A DNA stretch of 64,000 bases from Piscinibacter sp047600445 (GTDB taxonomy: Bacteria > Pseudomonadota > Gammaproteobacteria > Burkholderiales > Burkholderiaceae_C): NCBI RefSeq assembly GCF_047600445.1, contig NZ_JASGKT010000001.1:434001-498000 (forward strand). The letters are read 5' to 3'. Below are positions 36,001-42,829 of this stretch, one piece after another. The position numbers were made by a program, and so were the translations under genes. The stretch's first letter is position 1. Each line of letters begins with the position of its first letter. The notes under the pieces are model-generated. The model saw only the letters and a list, made by a program, of their open reading frames with translations, searched no databases and was not told where the DNA came from.

Positions 36001-36096
36001 CCGGAAGCCGACCAGCCCGGCCAGCGTGAGCATCAGGAACAGCAGGATGGACGGCGTCGGGTTGCGGATCGACCAGGCGGAGACGTTGATGGCCAT
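33001..36096 (-). CDS. RND efflux transporter permease (AcrB/MexF-type)
   Basis: 1031 residues from ATG 36096, with a strong AAGGAG ribosome site overlapping the adaptor stop. Twelve-helix RND architecture with large periplasmic loops: N-terminal helix NPTPSILLFLMLTLAGLVGF, first loop FPDIDLPMVNIVAALPGASP (abridged), VGILVDDAIVEIENI in TM4 with the proton-relay Asp pair, and the second repeat with LIMLMGIATKNSILLIDYVVLARR (abridged). It exports compounds across both membranes with the adaptor and outer membrane factor encoded next to it. The substrate is unknown. Confidence 0.95.
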   Translation of the reverse strand: MAINVSAWSIRNPTPSILLFLMLTLAGLVGFRAMKVQNFPDIDLPMVNIVAALPGASPGQLETEVARKIENSLATVQGLKHLYTSLTDGTVTITAEFRLEKPTQEAVDDVRDAVSRVRSDLPSDLRDPVIKKVDLAGTPILTYTVASQKMDDEALSWFVDNQVAKAMLAVPGVGAVSRVGGVAREVRVELDPARLLALNATAADISRQLRQVQQEASGGRADLGGAEQSVRTIATVQSAEELARMEVALADGRRIRLDQVARVHDTVAEPRSAALLDGKPVVGFEIVRSRGAGEIEVTDGVRAALAKLKAEHPDIAITEAFNFVDPVQENYDGSMKLLYEGAALAVLVVWLFLRDWRATFVSAVALPLSAIPTFFVMHLMGFTVNTVTLLSLSLVVGILVDDAIVEIENIMRHLRMGKTPYQAAMEAADEIGLAVIATTFTLIAVFLPTAFMSGIAGRFFVQFGWTAAIAVFFSLVVARMLTPMMAAYILRSPKHVEKPARWLDVYLGWARWCLKHRFWTLLAAAAFFVGSFALVPLLPTGFIPPDDLSQTQVTLTLPPGSTLAETTAAAEQARALVQKNEHVKLVYTAIGGGAAGSDPFAPTLAEVRRAVLTINMTHRDARRGLSKQAIEAQLRDALEVLPGARVKVGLGASSEKYVLVLAGEDGRVLSAHAAQVERELRGIPGIGAVTSSASLVRPELIVRPDFARAADLGVTSQAIADTLRIATNGDYDQGLPKLNLSERQVPVVVKLADDARADLALLSRLPVPGARGPVPLGNVATLAIDSGPTEIARYDRLRNVNFEIELNGQPLGEVEKAALALPSLKNLPPGVIQTSVGDAEAMGELFESFGLAMITGVLCIYVVLVLLLKDFVQPATILAALVLSVPGAFLALFITQSSLSMPSMIGLIMLMGIATKNSILLIDYVVLARREHGLARWDALLDACRKRARPIVMTTIAMGAGMMPIALGLGVDPSFRAPMAIVVIGGLITSTFLSLLVIPVVFTFVDDLVQWFARHAHRRGHAAGAAPAQPT

Positions 36097-36107
36097 GCCC
36101 GCGCTCC

Positions 36108-37247
36108 TTATTTGGCCGCCGGCGCCGACGCCGCGGAAGGTGCGGCGGGCGCCGCGTCGACCACGCGCACCAGGTCGCCGTCGCCGAGGAAGCCGGCGCC
36201 GGCGGCGACCACCCGCGCGTTGCGGTCGACCCCGCCGGTGATCTCGACGCGGTCGGCCCAGCGCCGGCCGGTGCTCACCTTCACCTGCTGCACCTTCGAG
36301 TCGGGGCCGACGCGCAGCACGTAGCTGAAGCCGTCGCGCAGCAGCACCGCGCCCTGCGGCAGCGACAGGCCCTGCGCCTGGCCGATCTCGAACTCGCCGC
36401 GCGCGAACATGCCGGCGCGCGCCGCGCCGGGCTGCGGCAGGTCGACGTAGACGATGCCGTTGCGCGTGGCCGCGTCGACGGTCGGCGCGACCATGCGCAG
36501 CCGGCCGGCGATGGCCGTGCCGCCGGCCGGCGTGACCGTCGCGGCGACACCCGGCTTGAGCTGCGCCAGGTCGGCGGCGGCCACCTCGGCGCGCCATTCG
36601 AGGCGCCCGCCGCGGATCAGGCGGAACAGCTCCTGCCCGGCCGGCAGCACCGCGCCGACGGTGGCGCTGCGCGCCGAGATCACGCCGTTGTCGGGCGCCA
36701 GCACCTGCGTCTGCGCCAGGCGCAGTTGCTGGGTCTTCGCGGCGGCGCGCTGCGCTTCCAGGCGCGCCTGCGCGGTGCGCTCGGCGGTCAGGTACTGGTT
36801 GATCTGCTGCGCCGACAGCGCGCCGGTGGCCTGCAGCTCGCGCGCGCGCTGCGCGTTGGCGCCGGCCTCGGCGAGCGTGGCCTCGGCCTCGGCGACGGCG
36901 GCGCGCGTCTGCGCCAGCTCGGCGGCGATGGTGTCGGGCGCGAAGGTGGCGAGCGCCTGGCCGCGCTTGACCACGTCGCCGACGTTGACCCGCACCTCGG
37001 CCAGGCGCAGCCCGTTCGCCTCGGTGCCTATGCTGGCCTCCTGCCACGCGGCGATGTTGCCGTTGGCGGCGATCTTCAGCGGCACGCTGGCCGGCTGCGG
37101 GCTGGTGACGGTGACGGTCAGCGCCGGCTTGGCCGGCGCCGCGGCGGCGGGCGCGTCGGCGGCGTGCACGACGACGGTGATCGCCAGGGCGGCCAGCGCG
37201 ACGGCGAGCGGCGCGGCGGCGAACAGGAGTCGGTGGGAGGCGGGCAT
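36108..37247 (-). CDS. RND efflux periplasmic adaptor (HlyD/MFP)
   Basis: 379 residues with an N-terminal signal or anchor (HRLLFAAAPLAVALAALAITVVV), two lipoyl half-motifs (IAAWQEASIGTEANGLRLAEVRVNVGDVVKRGQALATF, abridged, and the return VLAPDNGVISARSATVGAV), a coiled-coil hairpin rich in Ala/Gln/Arg (about 90-150) and the beta-barrel and membrane-proximal domains. It bridges the RND pump and the outer membrane factor. Stop and pump ribosome site overlap. Confidence 0.93.
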   Translation of the reverse strand: MPASHRLLFAAAPLAVALAALAITVVVHAADAPAAAAPAKPALTVTVTSPQPASVPLKIAANGNIAAWQEASIGTEANGLRLAEVRVNVGDVVKRGQALATFAPDTIAAELAQTRAAVAEAEATLAEAGANAQRARELQATGALSAQQINQYLTAERTAQARLEAQRAAAKTQQLRLAQTQVLAPDNGVISARSATVGAVLPAGQELFRLIRGGRLEWRAEVAAADLAQLKPGVAATVTPAGGTAIAGRLRMVAPTVDAATRNGIVYVDLPQPGAARAGMFARGEFEIGQAQGLSLPQGAVLLRDGFSYVLRVGPDSKVQQVKVSTGRRWADRVEITGGVDRNARVVAAGAGFLGDGDLVRVVDAAPAAPSAASAPAAK

Positions 37248-37269
37248 GGCGTTCTTCTCGGTGTTGGGT

Positions 37270-38709
37270 TCAGCGGCGGGGGGTGTCGGCGGCGGCGGCC
37301 AGCGCGTCGGCGCTCCAGCCCCCGCCGAGCGAGCGGTACAGCGAGATCCACGCGGCGACGCGCTCGCGCTGCAGCTCGATCAGCGCGGACTGCGCGGCCA
37401 CGGCGCTGCGGCGCGCGTCTTCCAGTTCGAACAGGCTGGCCAGCCCGCCGCGGTAGCGCGCCTCGACGGCGCGCAGGCTGCGTTCGTAGCCCTCGGCGGC
37501 GTTGCGCGCGTCCTCGCCGCGCGCGGCCGTGCTGGCCAGCGCCACCAGCGCCTCCTCGACCTCGCGCACCGCGCCGCGCAGGCGGGCGGCGTAGCGCGTG
37601 GCGGCGGCGTCGTAGGCGGCCTGCGCGGCGCGCACGTTGGCGCGCCGCACGCCGCCGTCGAACAGCGGCAGGCTGACGCTGACCGGCCCGATGCTCCACA
37701 GCGTGCCGCTGGCGCTGGCGCCGCCGCTCTCGAAGCGCGACGGGCCGATGCTGCCGGCCAGCGTGACGCGCGGATAACGCTGGGCGCGCGCCTGCGCGGT
37801 GTCGGCGGCGGCGGCGGCCAGCTCGCGCTCGGCGGCGGCCACGTCGGGCCGCTGCGCCAGCGCCTGCGCCGGCACCGCGGCGACGCCGAGCTGCGCCGGC
37901 CGGGGCAGGCTGGCGCGGCGTGCGGCCAGTTGCTCGCGCAAGGACGCTTCGGGCAAGGCGGTGAGCGCCACCAGCGCCTTGACGGCCAGCTCGCAACTGG
38001 CGCGCTGCTGCGTCAGCGTGGCGTTGCCCTGGGCGGCGCTGGCGCGCGCCAGCTCGGCGCTGGCCGGCGCCTCGAAGCCGGCCTTGGCGGCCAGCTCGGT
38101 CAGCCGCGCGGTCTCGGCGCGTGAAGCGGCGTCCAGCTCGCGCTGCGCGAGCTGCGCTTCGCAGGCGCGCAAGGCCAGGTAGGCCGAGCCGGTTTCGGCG
38201 GCCACCGAAATGCGCGCGTCGTGCCACTGCGCCTGGCTGCCTTCGAGGCGCGCCTGGGCGGCGTCGCGGCTGGCGCGGTTGGCGCCGAACAGGTCGATCT
38301 CCCAGCCGGCCTGCAGGCTCGCGCCCAGCGAGGTGCCGACCGGCGTGGCGAGGTCGAGCCGGCCGCGCGTGGCGTTGGCGCCGGCGTTCAGGGTCGGACC
38401 CAGCGCTGCGCCGGCGCCGGTGCGCGCGGCGCTCGCCTGCTCGATGCGGGCGCGCGCGTCGGCCAGCGTCGGGCTGGCGGCCTGGGCGGCGTCTATCAAC
38501 TGCGTCAGCAGCGGGTCGTCGAACTGTTGCCACCAGTCGCGCAGGGCAACGGCGGGGTCGGCGCCGGCCGGCAGCGCCGCCTGCCATTGCGCCGCCGGCG
38601 CGGCGGCCGTGGCCGGCGCCGGGGCGGGGTCGATGCTGGCGCAGGCGGCCAGCGCGAGCGCGGCCAGCGCCAGCGGCGCGCGGCGCGGGGAAAGCGGGTG
38701 TCGCGGCAT
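37270..38709 (-). CDS. NodT-type outer membrane efflux lipoprotein
   Basis: 479 residues from ATG 38709. The signal peptide ends in the lipobox LALAACAS, then the TolC/NodT repeat pattern of long helical hairpins: DWWQQFDDPLLTQLIDAAQAASPTLADARARIEQA (abridged) and the second repeat QRPDVAAAERELAAAAADTAQARAQRYP (abridged). It forms the outer-membrane channel for the RND pump encoded downstream. Confidence 0.93.
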   Translation of the reverse strand: MPRHPLSPRRAPLALAALALAACASIDPAPAPATAAAPAAQWQAALPAGADPAVALRDWWQQFDDPLLTQLIDAAQAASPTLADARARIEQASAARTGAGAALGPTLNAGANATRGRLDLATPVGTSLGASLQAGWEIDLFGANRASRDAAQARLEGSQAQWHDARISVAAETGSAYLALRACEAQLAQRELDAASRAETARLTELAAKAGFEAPASAELARASAAQGNATLTQQRASCELAVKALVALTALPEASLREQLAARRASLPRPAQLGVAAVPAQALAQRPDVAAAERELAAAAADTAQARAQRYPRVTLAGSIGPSRFESGGASASGTLWSIGPVSVSLPLFDGGVRRANVRAAQAAYDAAATRYAARLRGAVREVEEALVALASTAARGEDARNAAEGYERSLRAVEARYRGGLASLFELEDARRSAVAAQSALIELQRERVAAWISLYRSLGGGWSADALAAAADTPRR

Positions 38710-38729
38710 GGGCTTGTTTCTCCCTGGTG

Positions 38730-39419
38730 TCACGGCTGGCGGGCCGAGGCGCGCCGGCGCACTTCCGACGCGACCATCGCCTCGGCGTACATCACCAGCG
38801 CGTCCAGCCAGCGGTCGAGCGCGTCGGCGCCTTCGTTCAGCGCCGGGGCGAGCGCGTCGGTGACGTCGCGGGCAACGTGCAGGTGCACGCCCAGCGCCGC
38901 CACGCAGACGGCCAGGCGCTCGATGTGCTCGTCCGGCGCGGCCGCGCCGACGTGCCGGCACAGCACGCGCAGCAGCGCCTCGTGCATCGGGCGGATGCCG
39001 TGCTCGATCTCCTCGCCCCACAGCCCGTTGGGTTCGAGCATCTCGCGCATGTGCAGCTTCATGCACAAGGTGGTCAGCTCGCCCTGCTTGAGCGGCTCCA
39101 GGAAGCCCAGGTACAGGCCGCGCAGCGCTTCGCGCAGGCTCAGCGCCTCGCCGCCGAAGCGGCGGATGTCGTCCTCCGGCTTGGACTGCATCTCGAAGAA
39201 CACCGCGCGGTACAGCCCGGCCTTGTCGCCGAAGTAGTACTTGATGGCCGCGAGGTTGGCGCCGGCGGCCTCGGCGATCTCGCGCGTCGAGGTGGTGGCG
39301 AAACCCTGGTGGGCGAACAGGTTGAGCGCGGCGTGCAGCAGCCGCTCGCGCGCCGCCTCGCCGTCGCCGCGGCCGGGTCGCGCCGGCCGCGGCGCGGCCG
39401 CGATATTGATATCGGTCAT
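38730..39419 (-). CDS. TetR-family repressor of the RND operon
   Basis: 229 residues from ATG 39419. The N-terminal HTH runs LLHAALNLFAHQGFATTSTREIAEAAGANLAAIKYYFGDKAGLY (abridged), an unmistakable TetR DNA-binding domain; the C-terminal ligand domain is of the CerR/DUF1956 type (LCMKLHMREMLEPNGL with the E-R-M-L motif). It is the first gene of the operon that encodes the outer membrane factor, adaptor and RND pump, and a perfect palindrome lies in its leader, so autoregulation is expected. Confidence 0.92.
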   Translation of the reverse strand: MTDINIAAAPRPARPGRGDGEAARERLLHAALNLFAHQGFATTSTREIAEAAGANLAAIKYYFGDKAGLYRAVFFEMQSKPEDDIRRFGGEALSLREALRGLYLGFLEPLKQGELTTLCMKLHMREMLEPNGLWGEEIEHGIRPMHEALLRVLCRHVGAAAPDEHIERLAVCVAALGVHLHVARDVTDALAPALNEGADALDRWLDALVMYAEAMVASEVRRRASARQP

Positions 39420-39440
39420 GGGCGGAGATGGTACTCCGCA

Positions 39441-39456
39441 AATCAAACGTTTGATT
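39441..39456. promoter_or_regulatory. Candidate TetR operator (perfect 16-bp palindrome)
   Basis: AATCAAACGTTTGATT is a perfect inverted repeat 21 bp upstream of the tetR start. It sits in an AT-rich island unlike its GC-rich surroundings. Related CerR-type repressors bind short palindromes in their own leaders, so binding by the adjacent TetR protein is expected. Confidence 0.75.
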
Positions 39457-39487
39457 GAAATGGATTGGTATAATGAAAATTAATCAG

Positions 39488-39505
39488 TGTGAGCACCGGC
39501 TCACA
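39488..39505. repeat. Palindrome TGTGAGC-ACCG-GCTCACA at 3' end of HNH-like gene
   Basis: Arms TGTGAGC and GCTCACA around ACCG. It overlaps the HNH-like gene stop (39501). The GGCTCAC/GTGAGCC half-site recurs twice in the divergent promoter region at 40650-40722. It could be a terminator or a third regulator site. Confidence 0.5.
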
Positions 39506-40589
39506 TCAAAGGCAGCGTCGCCTGGTGCGGCATGGCAAACGGCCGCCGCGCCACCACCGCATGCGGCACGTAGCCGCGCGAATCGAGGTTCCAGCCCTCG
39601 GTGGCCTGGGCGGTGCCGATCTGCTCGATGCGCTGCGTCGCCAGCCCCTTGGCGGCGGCGCGCGCCAGCAGCGCTTCGCACTGCGCCGGCGTCAGCAGCC
39701 GGGCGAAGGCGCGCCAGCGCTTCATCACCAGCGGATTGCGCCAGGCGTCTTCGACCGCCCAGCGGGCGCGCTGCGGCTCGTCGCAGCGGCCGGCCTCCAG
39801 CACGCGCGGCAGCAGCGCGTGGAAGAACATCTGGAAGGCGCGCCGCGCCGGCTTGCCGGGCAGCAGCACCTCGAAGCGCGCGATGCGCTGGCTCCAGCCC
39901 GCCGTGAGCAACTGGCGGCTCACGAAGGCCTGCACCGCCTGCACCGGGTTGAACAGGCGCAGGCGGTTCGGCGGCAGCACCAGCAGCGGCAGCGCACTCG
40001 CCTCCTCGTGCGACAGCGGCTCGACGAAGCTGCACAGCACCGCGACGCGCGCCCACTGCGCCACCGTCAGCCCGCCGCCCGCGCCGGCGCGGGCGGTTTC
40101 CAGGTCGCGCACGATGCGCAGCGCGTCGCGGAAGCCGTGCGCCGCCTTGGCGTGGTTGGCCTGGGTGGACATCATCACGAGGTTGCCGGCGGCGTAGCCG
40201 GCGTCGTTGCGCACGCGGTCGACCGAGGCGTCGCTGCCTTGCAGCGTGGCGGCCGACAGCGCGATGCGCGTCACCGGGCAGTGGCTGGCCTCGATCTGCC
40301 GCAGGTGGCTGGGCGTGACCTGCATCAGCTCGACGCTGCGCCCGCGCAGCCAGGCGTGCAGCCGCAGTTGCAGCCACTTGCGCACGTGGCGCGTCGGCAT
40401 CAGCGTGCGCGTGCCGAAGGTGGCCGCGCCGGCGCGCAGGCCGTCGCGCAGGCTGGAGGCCTCGTCGGCGTACGGCGCCGGCGGCTGCACGCCGTGGTGG
40501 GCGTAGTCCCAGCCCAGCTCGAAGCCGATGCGGTCGAGCGCGGTCAGCGTGGTGGCGGGGCAGGTGTCGTGGGTGAAGGTGGTGGTCAT
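39501..40589 (-). CDS. Unknown protein with HNH-nuclease-like segment
   Basis: 362 residues, no signal peptide or membrane helices. Residues 120-148 read like the tail of a phage-type HNH endonuclease, with the landmark residues D..SxDRxxN..GY..GN(L)..S..AN..K, and a C-P-x-x (104-107) sits just before; the classic His residues and second Cys pair are missing, so nuclease activity is uncertain. The remainder (DLETARAGAGGGLTVAQWARVAVLCSF and the C-terminal NPLVMKRWRAFARLLTPAQ) matches no family I know. It is divergent from a WYL regulator, with two related palindromes between them, which suggests regulation by that protein. Confidence 0.75.
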   Translation of the reverse strand: MTTTFTHDTCPATTLTALDRIGFELGWDYAHHGVQPPAPYADEASSLRDGLRAGAATFGTRTLMPTRHVRKWLQLRLHAWLRGRSVELMQVTPSHLRQIEASHCPVTRIALSAATLQGSDASVDRVRNDAGYAAGNLVMMSTQANHAKAAHGFRDALRIVRDLETARAGAGGGLTVAQWARVAVLCSFVEPLSHEEASALPLLVLPPNRLRLFNPVQAVQAFVSRQLLTAGWSQRIARFEVLLPGKPARRAFQMFFHALLPRVLEAGRCDEPQRARWAVEDAWRNPLVMKRWRAFARLLTPAQCEALLARAAAKGLATQRIEQIGTAQATEGWNLDSRGYVPHAVVARRPFAMPHQATLPLM

Positions 40590-40649
40590 GGTCGGGTTCC
40601 CGGTGGGCGCCGCGGGCCGCGGCAGGCCAATGCAGTGTTACGGCCGGGT

Positions 40650-40666
40650 GGCTCAGGGGATGAGCC
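40650..40666. promoter_or_regulatory. Candidate WYL-regulator operator 1
   Basis: GGCTCA-N5-TGAGCC (loop GGGGA), in the divergent promoter region 61 bp upstream of the HNH-like gene. It shares its half-site with the palindromes at 40706-40722 and 39488-39505. Confidence 0.5.
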
Positions 40667-40705
40667 AGCGGCGCCGCGCGAAGCCGGGGTAAGCTCGCCC
40701 GGGCA

Positions 40706-40722
40706 GGCTCACGCCGTGAGCC
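40706..40722. promoter_or_regulatory. Candidate WYL-regulator operator 2
   Basis: GGCTCAC-GCC-GTGAGCC, perfect 7-bp arms, 24 bp upstream of the WYL gene ATG and close to where a transcript from a possible -10 (TAAGCT, 40690-40695) would start. Confidence 0.55.
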
Positions 40723-40746
40723 ACCGGCAGGATCCGAGCACGACCG

Positions 40747-41745
40747 ATGGACCGCACCGAACGCTTCTACAAGATCGAGATGCTGCTCAGGAGCCGCGGC
40801 AGCGTCGGCTTCGCCGCGCTGCGCGAGGAGCTGGCCGTCTCGCCCGCGACGCTCAAGCGCGACCTGCAATACCTGCGCGACCGGCTGTACGCGCCCATCG
40901 TCTACGACGCCTTCGACAAGGGCTACCGCTTCGACAGCGGCGCCGCCGCGCCGCGCGGCGCGCGCCACGAGCTGCCCGGCCTGTGGTTCAGCGAGCACGA
41001 GATCCACGCGCTGCTGACCATGCACCAGTTGCTCGCGGGCCTGGACGACGACGGCGTGCTGTCGCGCCACCTGCAGCCGCTGCTGGAGCGGCTGCAAGGA
41101 CTGATCGGCGCCGACGCCGCCGAGTCGCGCGAGCTGATGCGGCGCATCAAGGTGATCGGCACTGCGCGCCGGCGCGTGCCCAGCCGCTGGTTCGAACTGC
41201 TGGGCAGCGCGCTGCTGCAGCGCAAGCGCGTGCGGCTGCGCTACTTCAAGCGCAGCGACCGGCGCGAGAGCGAACGCGAGGTCTCGCCGCAGCGCCTGGT
41301 GCACTACCGCGCCACCTGGTACCTGGACGCCTGGTGCCACCGCAGCGACGCGCTGCGCCGCTTCGCGCTCGACGCGGTGCGCGAGGCCGGCGTGCTCGAC
41401 GCCCGGGCGAAGAGCCTGCCGCTGCGCGAGCTGGAGGCGGCGCTGGACGCCGGCTACGGCATCTACGGCGCCAGCGGCGCGAAGCTGAAGTGGGCCACGC
41501 TGCGCTTCGTGCCCGACGCCGCGCAGTGGGTGGCCAGCGAGGAGTGGCATCCGCAGCAGAAGTCGCGCCACCTGAGCGACGGCCGCTACGAGCTGCAGGT
41601 GCCCTATGCCGACGCCACCGAGCTGTCGATGGACATCCTGCGCCACGGCGACAGCGTGCAGGTGGTGGGTGACAAGGCGCTGGCCGCCGCGATCGCGCAG
41701 CGGCTGCGGCGCGCCGCGGCGCAGTACCGAGAACACCCCGAGTGA
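40747..41745 (+). CDS. WYL-domain transcriptional regulator (YafY type)
   Basis: 332 residues. Residues 1-60 form a DeoR-like winged HTH (LLRSRGSVGFAALREELAVSPATLKRDLQYLRDRL, abridged). The WYL domain (about 150-235) includes RKRVRLRYFKRSDRRESEREVSPQRLVHYRATWYLDAWC (abridged) with the literal WYL. The C-terminal WCX-like part follows. WYL proteins sense small nucleotides or nucleic-acid ends and often control defence or DNA-repair genes. It faces the HNH-like gene with shared palindromes. Confidence 0.9.
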   Translation: MDRTERFYKIEMLLRSRGSVGFAALREELAVSPATLKRDLQYLRDRLYAPIVYDAFDKGYRFDSGAAAPRGARHELPGLWFSEHEIHALLTMHQLLAGLDDDGVLSRHLQPLLERLQGLIGADAAESRELMRRIKVIGTARRRVPSRWFELLGSALLQRKRVRLRYFKRSDRRESEREVSPQRLVHYRATWYLDAWCHRSDALRRFALDAVREAGVLDARAKSLPLRELEAALDAGYGIYGASGAKLKWATLRFVPDAAQWVASEEWHPQQKSRHLSDGRYELQVPYADATELSMDILRHGDSVQVVGDKALAAAIAQRLRRAAAQYREHPE

Positions 41746-41834
41746 CCGCATGCGCCGCGCGGGCTAGCATGGTTCTTGCGGCGGCCACCAGCCGCCTCAA
41801 TCCCTTGTTCACCCCTCACCGAGGAACACTCTCC

Positions 41835-42719
41835 ATGCGCAGACTCTCTCTCTCGCTCATCGCCGTCGCCTGTGCCCTGCCGTTCGCGGCCCAAGCGCAA
41901 TCCACGCTCGACAAGGTCAAGGCCAGCGGCAGCATCGGCGTGGCCTACCGCGAGTCGTCGATCCCGTTCAGCTACCTCGACGACAAGGCGCAGCCCACCG
42001 GCTTCGGCTGGGAGATCTGCGGCAAGATCGTCGACGAGGTGAAGAAGGCCACCGGCCGCGCCGACCTGAAGGTCACCACGCAGGCGGTGACCTCGGCCAA
42101 CCGCATTCCGCTGCTGGCGAACGGCACCATCGACATCGAGTGCGGCTCCACCACCAACAACAGCGAGCGCGCCAAGCAGGTGGCCTTCGCGACCAACTAT
42201 TTCTACACCGGCACGCGCTTCCTGGTGAAGGCCGGCACGGCGGTCAAGACGCTGGCCGACCTGAAGGGCAAGACGGTGGTCTCGACCACGGGCACCACGA
42301 ACTTCAAGATCATCCGCTCGCTCAACGACGAGCAGAAGCTCGGCATCGACCTGATCGGCGCGAAAGACCACGCCGAGGCCGCGCTGCTGGTGCAAAGCGG
42401 CCGCGCGGTGGCCTTCGCGATGGACGACATCCTGCTGTACGGCCTGAAGGCCAGCGCCGCGAACCCGGCCGAGCTGGCCGTGGTGGGCGACCCGATCCAG
42501 GTCGAGCCCTACGCGATCATGCTGCGCAAGGACGACCCGGCATTCAAGAAGCTGGTCGACGACACGCTGGCCACCATGATGAAGAGCGGCGAGTTCGAGC
42601 GGCTCTACAAGAAGTGGTTCGAGTCGCCGATCCCGCCCAAGGGCATCAACCTGCAGGCGCCGATGAGCCAGGAGCTGAAGGACAACCTCAAGGCCTTGTC
42701 GGACAAGCCGGCGACTTGA
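41835..42719 (+). CDS. Amino-acid ABC transporter solute-binding protein (GltI-type), orphan
   Basis: 294 residues from ATG 41835, with GAGGAA ahead of it. Signal peptide ends LPFAAQAQ-ST. The family-3 binding-protein fold shows GYRESSIPFSYLDDKAQPTGF-like region (VAYRESSIPFSYLDD), WEICGKIVDEVK, the ligand-contact TTNNSERAKQVAF and QSGRAVAFAMDDILL. It matches glutamate/aspartate or related acidic amino-acid binding proteins. No permease or ATPase gene is adjacent, so it must use a transporter encoded elsewhere. A weak hairpin (42746-42768) follows. Confidence 0.92.
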   Translation: MRRLSLSLIAVACALPFAAQAQSTLDKVKASGSIGVAYRESSIPFSYLDDKAQPTGFGWEICGKIVDEVKKATGRADLKVTTQAVTSANRIPLLANGTIDIECGSTTNNSERAKQVAFATNYFYTGTRFLVKAGTAVKTLADLKGKTVVSTTGTTNFKIIRSLNDEQKLGIDLIGAKDHAEAALLVQSGRAVAFAMDDILLYGLKASAANPAELAVVGDPIQVEPYAIMLRKDDPAFKKLVDDTLATMMKSGEFERLYKKWFESPIPPKGINLQAPMSQELKDNLKALSDKPAT

Positions 42720-42745
42720 TCGGCGACACGAAGCCGCGCCTTCCT

Positions 42746-42768
42746 CACATCTGGCGATGCCGGATGTG
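42746..42768 (+). terminator. Possible terminator hairpin after the binding-protein gene
   Basis: CACATC / GATGTG arms with an inner GGC/GCC pair; no T tract follows, so it is a weak candidate. It is followed by the larger hairpin at 42783-42824. Confidence 0.35.
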
Positions 42769-42782
42769 CGCGTCTTGACGAC

Positions 42783-42829
42783 AGTGCCTCCGTGCCGCAT
42801 TCCTGCGGCTTCAACGGAGGCACTTCATG
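42783..42829 (+). promoter_or_regulatory. Shine-Dalgarno-sequestering hairpin of the lipoprotein gene
   Basis: Outer arms AGTGCCTCCGT (42783-42793) and ACGGAGGCACT (42814-42824) are perfectly complementary over 11 bp; an inner GCCGCA/TGCGGC stem (42794-42799 with 42804-42809) closes the loop TTCC. The only ribosome site for the gene at 42827, GGAGG (42816-42820), lies in the right outer arm and is fully paired. A TTGACG (42775-42780) just upstream could be a -35, in which case part of the hairpin would not be transcribed. Confidence 0.65.

Noticed and set aside
39469..39474. Perfect TATAAT on the plus strand
   Set aside because: No plus-strand gene follows; it would transcribe antisense into the HNH-like gene. 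A non-coding RNA cannot be excluded but nothing supports it.
40590..40746. Terminator hairpins between the HNH-like and WYL genes
   Set aside because: The genes are divergent and the hairpins have no T tracts; they fit operators better.
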